Origin: Lysobacterales bacterium
GTDB lineage: Bacteria > Pseudomonadota > Gammaproteobacteria > Xanthomonadales > SZUA-36
DNA length: 5,911 nt
NCBI GenBank assembly: GCA_026193295.1
Contig: JAPHSB010000313.1
Location: 1-5,911, forward strand
Direction: 5' to 3'
Shown: positions 1-4,267 of the stretch, piece after piece
Numbering within the stretch: position 1 is the stretch's first letter
How the letters are laid out: the number at the start of each line of letters is the position of its first letter
The notes under the pieces: model-generated
Database searches by the model: none
Told to the model about the DNA's origin: nothing
The model's input: only the letters and a program-made list of their open reading frames with translations
Made by a program: the position numbers and the translations under genes

Positions 1-60
1 CACGCCGCGGGGGTCATCATCGGCGGAACGTGAACGGATTTCATAACAACGGCGAGCGAG

Positions 61-65
61 AGGAG
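61..65 (+). promoter_or_regulatory. ftsZ ribosome binding site
   Basis: AGGAG lies nine bases before the ATG at 75. This decides the ftsZ start: the frame stays open upstream to a GTG at 30, but that GTG has no comparable Shine-Dalgarno and would add 15 residues not typical of FtsZ. Bases 1-74 otherwise hold no recognisable end of ftsA, the gene normally found upstream. Confidence 0.85.
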
Positions 66-74
66 AAACTAGAA

Positions 75-1250
75 ATGTTTGAACTGGTAGAGAACTACAC
101 ACCCAGCGCCAAGATCAAGGTCATCGGAGTGGGCGGTGGCGGCGGCAACGCGGTGGCCCAGATGATCGATGCCGGCATCGACGGCGTCGATTTCATCGCG
201 GCCAACACCGACGCGCAAGCGCTCAGGCAATTCAAGGGCAAAACCATCCTGCAGATCGGCTCCAGCGTGACCAAGGGACTGGGCGCGGGCGCCAACCCCG
301 AAGTCGGCCGGCAGGCAGCGCTGGAAGACCGTGATCACATCATGGAAATGCTGGCCGGAGCCGACATGGTGTTCATCACCGCCGGCATGGGTGGCGGAAC
401 CGGCACCGGGGCGGCTCCCGTCATTGCGCACGCCGCGAAGGAGCAGGGCATCCTTACGGTCGCCGTGGTGACCAAGCCGTTTCACTTCGAAGCCCGCCGG
501 CGCATGGACATTGCCGAGAAAGGCATCGAGGAACTGGCCGCGCACGTGGACTCCCTGATCACGATTCCGAACGCCAAGCTGGCTGATGTGCTGGGTGGCG
601 AAACCCTGCTGCTGAACGCATTCAAGGCGGCCAACGATGTGCTGCAGGGAGCGGTGCAGGGGATCGCGGAGCTGATCACGCGGCCCGGACTGATCAATGT
701 TGACTTTGCCGATGTCCGCACCGTCATGTCCGAGATGGGCATGGCGATGATGGGCTCCGGCCAGGCTTCAGGCGACGATCGGGCCATCATGGCAGCCCAG
801 GCCGCGATCGGCAGCCCGCTGCTGGAAGACATCAACCTGTCAGGGGCTTGCGGCATCCTGGTCAACATCACCGCCGGCACCAACCTGACCATGAAGGAAT
901 TCGAGGAAGTGGGCAGCACCGTGGGCGATCTCGCTTCCGAGGATGCGACGGTCGTCATGGGCACCGTGATCGACCCGGACATGGGTGATGATCTGCGGGT
1001 CACCGTCGTGGCCACCGGACTGGGTGAACCCGTGCGCAGCAGCCTGACCCGTGAAAAACCCATGCGCCTGGTGGCCAACGGCACGACCGGGCGGCCGGTG
1101 ATGGAAGCAGCCGAAGAAGAACTGGCGCCGATCGTCAACCGGGACCGCCGTTACGGAAGTTCGGAAGCCGGAAGCAAGGATCTGTTTGGTGGGCAAAAGG
1201 ATATCGACTACCTGGATATCCCGTCGTTTCTCCGAACTCAGGCCGACTGA
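75..1250 (+). CDS. ftsZ: Cell division protein FtsZ
   Basis: FtsZ is the bacterial tubulin homologue. It binds and hydrolyses GTP and polymerises at midcell into the Z ring that recruits the divisome. The product is 391 residues, close to the usual size in gammaproteobacteria. The N-terminal GTP-binding domain has the glycine-rich loop GVGGGGGNA (residues 18-26) and the tubulin signature GGGTGTG (106-112). The T7 synergy loop NVDFAD (208-213) keeps the acidic residues D210 and D213 that complete the GTPase site of the next subunit. After the globular core (to about 317) comes a variable, charged linker. The C-terminal peptide DYLDIPSFLR (378-387) is the docking site for partners such as FtsA and ZipA. 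The start at ATG 75 is supported by AGGAG at 61-65. An intrinsic terminator about 115 bases after the stop suggests that most transcription ends before lpxC. Nothing appears truncated. Confidence 0.99.
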   Translation: MFELVENYTPSAKIKVIGVGGGGGNAVAQMIDAGIDGVDFIAANTDAQALRQFKGKTILQIGSSVTKGLGAGANPEVGRQAALEDRDHIMEMLAGADMVFITAGMGGGTGTGAAPVIAHAAKEQGILTVAVVTKPFHFEARRRMDIAEKGIEELAAHVDSLITIPNAKLADVLGGETLLLNAFKAANDVLQGAVQGIAELITRPGLINVDFADVRTVMSEMGMAMMGSGQASGDDRAIMAAQAAIGSPLLEDINLSGACGILVNITAGTNLTMKEFEEVGSTVGDLASEDATVVMGTVIDPDMGDDLRVTVVATGLGEPVRSSLTREKPMRLVANGTTGRPVMEAAEEELAPIVNRDRRYGSSEAGSKDLFGGQKDIDYLDIPSFLRTQAD

Positions 1251-1333
1251 GCAGGTCCAGGAACCTGTCGAAACGTGTTCAACACGGGTTCCCGGGCGTG
1301 CGCCACTCAGCACGCCTGCTTTCGGCGTTCAAG

Positions 1334-1400
1334 TCCGGCAACCGGAAGACCCAGACTCGCCGTGCCGGCCCTCAAGGGCCGGTGTTTTCCGGTTGTCGGA
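1334..1400. repeat. Long inverted repeat enclosing the ftsZ terminator
   Basis: The 14-base arm at 1334-1347 pairs with the arm at 1387-1400. The only DNA mismatch is a G opposite T, which pairs as G-U in RNA. The intrinsic terminator stem sits inside. The right arm overlaps the end of the terminator's T-run, so the transcript could not easily use the outer stem until it had passed the terminator. Confidence 0.7.
1365..1388 (+). terminator. Intrinsic terminator after ftsZ
   Basis: The stem CCGGCCC (1365-1371) pairs perfectly with GGGCCGG (1376-1382) across a four-base TCAA loop and is followed by TGTTTT (1383-1388). A GC-only stem with a tight loop and T-run is the classic rho-independent form. 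It is 114 bases past the ftsZ stop and on the same strand, so it probably ends the dcw transcript. Confidence 0.85.
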
Positions 1401-1431
1401 CCGATGGCCTTTAATCAGGCCTGAAGGCTGT

Positions 1432-1460
1432 CCGGCCCGCACCGCTGGGGTGCGGGCCGG
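1432..1460. repeat. Perfect 12-bp hairpin
   Basis: CCGGCCCGCACC (1432-1443) pairs without mismatch with GGTGCGGGCCGG (1449-1460) across the loop GCTGG. It is very stable, but no T-run follows on either strand, so it is not a standard intrinsic terminator. It could be a transcript-stabilising 3' structure, a barrier to read-through towards lpxC, or a repeat-family member. Confidence 0.75.
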
Positions 1461-1523
1461 CATCCGGCGGAGCCGGGCAGCCCTGGGGAACCGCAGCCAT
1501 TGCAGCGGTTCCAAATCCGGAAT

Positions 1524-1572
1524 TTGTGACTATTGTGTTACACAACGGTTAAAATGTTGTTAAATTACAACA
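1524..1572 (+). promoter_or_regulatory. AT-rich region with two palindromes upstream of lpxC
   Basis: An AT-rich island interrupts the GC-rich spacer. It contains TTGTGTTACACAA (1533-1545; six-base arms around one T) and TGTTGT/ACAACA (1555-1560 and 1567-1572, six-base gap). Promoter-like hexamers are also present, for example GTTACA (1537-1542) 17 bases before TTAAAT (1560-1565), and TAAAAT (1550-1555). This may be a second lpxC promoter with an operator; no known regulator motif is assigned. Confidence 0.4.
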
Positions 1573-1601
1573 ATTGTGGTCTTTCTACCGACTCGGCGGC
1601 T

Positions 1602-1629
1602 TTGATGGGCACGCTCAATGTGCTAGTAT
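1602..1629 (+). promoter_or_regulatory. Probable sigma-70 promoter of lpxC
   Basis: TTGATG (1602-1607) is followed after 16 bases by TAGTAT (1624-1629), preceded by TG at 1621-1622 as in an extended -10. Each hexamer matches the consensus at four of six positions. Transcription would begin near 1636, giving a leader of about 30 bases with the Shine-Dalgarno. The ftsZ terminator upstream makes a separate lpxC promoter necessary. Confidence 0.55.
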
Positions 1630-1650
1630 GCCGCGGGTTTTGAGGACCTT

Positions 1651-1656
1651 GAGGAG
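1651..1656 (+). promoter_or_regulatory. lpxC ribosome binding site
   Basis: GAGGAG lies eight bases before ATG 1665, a near-ideal spacing that fixes the lpxC start. A similar GAGGA occurs just upstream at 1642-1646 but is too far away to serve this ATG. Confidence 0.85.
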
Positions 1657-1664
1657 TCCCCATA

Positions 1665-2579
1665 ATGATAAATCAACGTACCCTCAAGAACGTCATTCGT
1701 GCCACGGGCGTCGGCATACATACCGGTGAAAAAGTGTTCATGACCCTGCGTCCGGCAGCGGTCAACACCGGTATCGTGTTTCGGCGCACGGATCTCGACC
1801 CGGTGGTCGAGGTACCCGGCTTCGCGACCCATGTCGGCGATACCAGCATGAATACGACGCTCGAACAGGACGGTGTGCGGGTCTCCACGGTTGAGCACCT
1901 GATGTCGGCTTTTGCGGGCCTGGGCATCGACAATGCGTACGTGGACCTGAGCAATGCCGAGGTACCCATCATGGATGGCAGTGCCGGCCCCTTCGTATTC
2001 CTGATCCAGTCAGCAGGCATCGAGGAGCAGTCCGCGGCCAAGCGCTTCATCCGCGTGCTCGAACCGGTAGAGGTTCGTCGTGACGACAAGTGGGCACGCT
2101 TCGACCCCTATGACGGCTTTCGCGTGTCGTTCAAAATCGATTTCAACCACCCGGTGTTCCGCTCGCACCAGTCCTTCGCCTCGGTCGATTTTTCGACCAC
2201 CTCCTACCTGAAGGAGATAGCCCGGGCGCGGACCTTTGGTTTCATGCGGGATATCGAGATGCTGCGCGAGCGCAACCTGGTGCTGGGCGGCAGTATGGAC
2301 AATGCGGTAGTGCTGGATGATTACCGCGTGCTGAACGAGGACGGCTTGCGTTATGAGGACGAGTTCGTGAAGCACAAGGTGCTGGATGCGATCGGAGACC
2401 TGTATCTCCTCGGCCATGGGCTGATCGGCGCTTTTTCAGGCTACAAATCGGGCCATGAATTGAACAACCTGCTGCTGAGAGAGTTGCTCGCGCAACCCTC
2501 GGCCTGGGAAGAGGTAACCTTCGACGACACCGAGACCATGCCGGTCTCCTACGCTCATCCCGCCCAGGCCACGGCCTGA
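1665..2579 (+). CDS. lpxC: UDP-3-O-acyl-N-acetylglucosamine deacetylase LpxC
   Basis: LpxC is the cytoplasmic zinc hydrolase that removes acetate from UDP-3-O-acyl-GlcNAc, the first committed step of lipid A synthesis. The product has 304 residues, the normal length. The N-terminus MINQRTLKN matches the family start. The VEHL motif supplies E77 (general base) and zinc ligand H78. HKVLDAIGDL supplies H237 and D241, and KSGHELNN supplies H264. T190 and F191, in the RARTFGF segment, are the conserved substrate-site residues. The inner-domain motifs AGLGIDN (84-90) and PIMDGSAGPF (101-110) are intact. The gene follows ftsZ as in most gammaproteobacteria but is separated from it by a terminator and appears to have its own promoter. 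In E. coli, LpxC level is set by FtsH acting on a C-terminal tail ending in AVLA. Here the tail ends AHPAQATA, so that control may be absent or different (inference). Confidence 0.99.
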   Translation: MINQRTLKNVIRATGVGIHTGEKVFMTLRPAAVNTGIVFRRTDLDPVVEVPGFATHVGDTSMNTTLEQDGVRVSTVEHLMSAFAGLGIDNAYVDLSNAEVPIMDGSAGPFVFLIQSAGIEEQSAAKRFIRVLEPVEVRRDDKWARFDPYDGFRVSFKIDFNHPVFRSHQSFASVDFSTTSYLKEIARARTFGFMRDIEMLRERNLVLGGSMDNAVVLDDYRVLNEDGLRYEDEFVKHKVLDAIGDLYLLGHGLIGAFSGYKSGHELNNLLLRELLAQPSAWEEVTFDDTETMPVSYAHPAQATA

Positions 2580-2722
2580 AACACCGGGTATGAACGAGGG
2601 GCCTGACCCCGGTATGCGCCGGGTGCCAGGGTACGGCGCGAGTCACGACATGCCAGGCGGATTCTGCTAGTATCGACCGTCCGGGTGACCGGACTGGCCG
2701 GTTGGCGACGACCCCGACCGTC
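2580..2722. other. Convergent spacer between lpxC and dciA
   Basis: This 143-base spacer separates the 3' ends of two converging genes. It holds alternative GC hairpins: ACCGGG/CCCGGT (2583-2588, 2608-2613), GGGG/CCCC (2598-2601, 2607-2610) and CCCGG/CCGGG (2608-2612, 2619-2623). A perfect GTCCGG-GTGA-CCGGAC hairpin lies at 2679-2694. None has a clear T-run on either strand, so no standard terminator is called. An 8-base direct repeat CGACCGTC occurs at 2674-2681 and 2715-2722. Confidence 0.6.
2645..2673 (+). promoter_or_regulatory. Promoter-like sequence directed into antisense of dciA
   Basis: ACGACA (2645-2650) lies 17 bases before TAGTAT (2668-2673), which is preceded by TGC as in an extended -10. 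The nine bases TGCTAGTAT are identical to those in the proposed lpxC promoter. A transcript would start near 2680, run antisense through dciA and reach the M23 gene after about 465 bases. It could be the M23 promoter, an antisense regulator of dciA, or chance. Confidence 0.4.
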
Positions 2723-3142
2723 TCATTCCTCGCTCTTTGACCCCAGGCGGGCCATCGAGTCGAGGGCCTGCCTGGCCGCCGTTGAAAGAGGTTTCCTGGA
2801 ACGCACGACGGCAGCTTGCTCGATCAGCGGAGCAACCCGGATTTCGATGTCCGAGAGCTCCGCGAAACCGGCTCGATGCAGCGCTTCCAGCAGTCGTGGC
2901 GTTTCCATGCGCAGCCGGGTCGCCCAGGCTGCGGATGGGGCCAACAGGATCAGCCGATGGTGCCGTACGTTGGCCACCTGGAACCGGTCCCTGAGAGACG
3001 GGTCGACTGATCCGGACAACAATTGCTGCACTTTGAGCAGCACACCGGCATGCTCCAGCGTGCCGCCAAGAGGTGAACCCGGGTCCGAGAGGATTGCGGA
3101 CGCGCGTGTTGCCTTTTGGTCAGATTGAGGATGACGAGCCAT
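2723..3142 (-). CDS. dciA: DciA-like protein (DUF721), probable replicative helicase-loading factor
   Basis: This is a 139-residue protein of the DUF721/DciA family. Characterised DciA proteins interact with the replicative helicase DnaB and promote its loading in bacteria that lack DnaC or DnaI. The core runs from about 34 to 106. It contains a leading helix with LLKVQQLLSG (35-44), then VANVRHHRLILLAPSAAWATRL (56-77), where the hydrophobic strand and the AAWATRLR pattern are typical, then a TPRLLEAL helix (81-88) and IEIRVAP (99-105). The N-terminal 30 residues and the C-terminal tail are polar and low in order. The start at ATG 3142 is preferred to a TTG at 3163, which would overlap the M23 gene. 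Neither start has a strong Shine-Dalgarno. It is head to head with the M23 gene and converges on lpxC. Family assignment rests on residue pattern and position; the helicase role here is inferred. Confidence 0.82.
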   Translation of the reverse strand: MARHPQSDQKATRASAILSDPGSPLGGTLEHAGVLLKVQQLLSGSVDPSLRDRFQVANVRHHRLILLAPSAAWATRLRMETPRLLEALHRAGFAELSDIEIRVAPLIEQAAVVRSRKPLSTAARQALDSMARLGSKSEE

Positions 3143-3147
3143 ATATG
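3140..3147. promoter_or_regulatory. Shared start-codon palindrome CATATATG
   Basis: The reverse-strand ATG of dciA (3142-3140) and the forward-strand ATG of the M23 gene (3145-3147) are separated by two bases and together form the perfect palindrome CATATATG. Each gene's ribosome binding site and 5' leader must therefore lie within the other gene's coding sequence. For the M23 gene the nearest Shine-Dalgarno-like bases are GAG at 3136-3138 or GAGG at 3127-3130; both are weak or poorly spaced. Confidence 0.65.
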
Positions 3148-4074
3148 AAGCGTACTTCAGCAACAGCGCAGATGGCCAGCAGCGAATGGCGGCAGCACCT
3201 GGCCCGCCTGCCCCGCGGAGTGAAGATCACGCTGGCTGCGTGCTTCCTTGGCTGTGCGGTCGTCATGTTCCTGTTGGGGCGGAGCACATCGCCGGCAGGA
3301 GCTGAGCTCTTGCAGTCGGCGCAGGCCTTGCAGAAGCTGATTTATCTGCAGCAGGGCGAGGTCGACCGGCTGGCTGCCGAGAGCCGCCAGGGCGTCAATG
3401 CACTGGCCGCGCGACTGGCTGAACTGCAGGCTGCATCCACCCGCCTCGATGCCCTCGGTGAGCGGCTGGCCCAGATGGGCCAGTTATCACTCGACGAATT
3501 TGATTTCAGCACGCCCGCCCCGGTCGGTGGCCCCGAAGAATATGACGCCGTCGGTGACACCGACCAGGGTCAGCTGATTACGGCCCTCGATGCGCTGAGT
3601 GCGAAGTTGCGCCGCCAGTCCTCCCAGCTCGATGCGCTGCAGTTCCTGATGGTCAACCGACAGCTCGAGAACGATCTCACCCCGTCGGGTTGGCCGGTGC
3701 GCAAAGGTTGGATCTCATCGCGCTACGGCGAGCGCAGCGATCCCTTTACCGGCGAGCGCGTTCATCACCGGGGCCTGGATTTCGCGGGCACTCGGGGCAC
3801 TCAGGTGCTCAGTGTGGCCAGCGGCGTGGTCATCCGGGCCTCCCGCCAGGCCGCTTACGGCAACATGGTCGAAATCGACCACGGCAACGGTTATCGCACC
3901 CGCTATGCCCACAACGATCAATTGGTGGTCAAACCCGGCGATCACGTGACGGCAGGCCAGATCATCGCGATGATGGGCAGCACGGGCCGGGCCTCGGCGC
4001 CCCACGTGCATTTCGAGGTGCTGAAGGACGGCGCCACCATCAATCCGTCCAGTTTCGTCAGTCACCTGCGCTGA
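3145..4074 (+). CDS. Membrane-anchored M23 family zinc metallopeptidase (LytM-type)
   Basis: This 309-residue protein probably cleaves peptide cross-bridges in periplasmic peptidoglycan. Order: a short basic cytoplasmic segment (1-27, with R21, R24, K27), one membrane segment (about 28-45), a heptad-like helical region rich in Ala, Leu and Gln (about 55-115), an acidic Pro/Gly-containing stretch (116-145), a second helical segment (about 145-176), and an M23 domain (about 182-305). Zinc ligands H208 and D212 lie in HRGLD, and H289 in HVHFE. The catalytic histidines H256 (in YAHND) and H287 are also present. It therefore looks enzymatically active, unlike degenerate LytM activators such as EnvC. 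M23 genes occupy this place before secA in Pseudomonas-like genomes. ATG 3145 is chosen over an in-frame GTG at 3073, which lies inside dciA and would put 24 extra residues before the basic anchor. Exact substrate bond is not predictable. Confidence 0.93.
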   Translation: MKRTSATAQMASSEWRQHLARLPRGVKITLAACFLGCAVVMFLLGRSTSPAGAELLQSAQALQKLIYLQQGEVDRLAAESRQGVNALAARLAELQAASTRLDALGERLAQMGQLSLDEFDFSTPAPVGGPEEYDAVGDTDQGQLITALDALSAKLRRQSSQLDALQFLMVNRQLENDLTPSGWPVRKGWISSRYGERSDPFTGERVHHRGLDFAGTRGTQVLSVASGVVIRASRQAAYGNMVEIDHGNGYRTRYAHNDQLVVKPGDHVTAGQIIAMMGSTGRASAPHVHFEVLKDGATINPSSFVSHLR

Positions 4075-4076
4075 GC

Positions 4077-4190
4077 CGCTGCAGGACCGGGTTCATTCGG
4101 GAGGCCTTTACTCTCCAAGGAGGCGCCGGGTACCCCGGTTCCTCCTCAGCCCGAGGCCTCACATTCCCGAATGAATCCGGTCCTGCAGCG
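4077..4190. repeat. 114-base inverted-repeat element (REPIN-like or MITE-like)
   Basis: The 26-base arms at 4077-4102 and 4165-4190 match at 25 of 26 positions. The single difference (G at 4091 opposite T at 4176) can pair as G-U in RNA. Each arm begins, reading inward from the outside, with CGCTGCAGGACCGG. The core holds nested pairing: AGGCCT (4102-4107 with 4154-4159), AGGAGG/CCTCCT (4118-4123, 4141-4146) and CCGGG-TAC-CCCGG (4126-4138). No transposase and no flanking target duplication is seen. Two inverted palindromic units around a short spacer resemble REP doublets, which are mobilised in trans. It starts two bases after the M23 stop and could also block transcription, though no T-run follows. 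Confidence 0.75.
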
Positions 4191-4214
4191 ATTCCACATT
4201 CTCTTGCATATAAT
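4184..4214 (+). promoter_or_regulatory. Probable secA promoter
   Basis: A perfect TATAAT -10 box is at 4209-4214, inside the palindrome TGCAT-ATA-ATGCA (4205-4217). The -35 is unclear: CTGCAG (4184-4189) is a weak match at a 19-base spacing and belongs to the outer end of the inverted-repeat element. Transcription would start near 4221, leaving a leader of about 47 bases before secA. Confidence 0.55.
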
Positions 4215-4267
4215 GCATCGCGACCCCAGATACCAATCGGCACAAATTCCATAAAGATACCCTTCAG

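Larger units (their letters stand above)
1251..1520 (+). other. ftsZ-lpxC spacer: chain of stem-loops
   Basis: No convincing gene lies here; an open frame spans it but has no protein-like features. The stretch contains successive inverted repeats. These are CAGGT/ACCTG (1252-1256, 1263-1267), the 13-base palindrome CGTGTTCAACACG (1274-1286), GGCGTGC/GCACGCC (1295-1301, 1310-1316), the nested structure at 1334-1400, GGCCT/AGGCC (1406-1410, 1417-1421), the 12-bp stem at 1432-1460, and GGAACCGC/GCGGTTCC (1487-1494, 1505-1512). Only the one at 1365-1382 has a following T-run. The role of the others is unknown. Confidence 0.7.

Noticed and set aside
30..74. An N-terminal extension of FtsZ from GTG 30.
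   Set aside because: The extra 15 residues are polar and not typical of FtsZ, and AGGAG at 61-65 is ideally placed for ATG 75.
1186..1563. A 125-codon forward frame overlapping the ftsZ end and the spacer.
   Set aside because: It translates straight through the terminator and hairpins, is Arg/Pro/Gly rich without recognisable features, and lacks a ribosome binding site.
2685..3128. A 147-codon forward open frame opposite dciA.
   Set aside because: It is rich in Ser, Arg and Ala with no domain pattern, as expected of a mirror frame of a GC-rich gene. The reverse strand encodes a recognisable DUF721 protein.
3241..3255. LAAC at residues 30-33 of the M23 protein as a lipoprotein lipobox.
   Set aside because: Only five residues separate K27 from C33, too short a hydrophobic stretch before the cysteine, while the hydrophobic segment continues after it. 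A simple membrane anchor fits better.
4194..4208. A sigma-54 promoter before secA, suggested by TTGCA at 4204-4208.
   Set aside because: The required GG twelve bases upstream of the GC is CC here, so the -24 element is absent.
4171..4254. A 27-codon open frame starting ATG AAT CCG and ending 13 bases before secA, considered as a SecM-like leader peptide.
   Set aside because: It has no Shine-Dalgarno at proper spacing, begins inside the inverted-repeat arm and upstream of the predicted secA transcription start, and lacks any SecM arrest motif or signal sequence.
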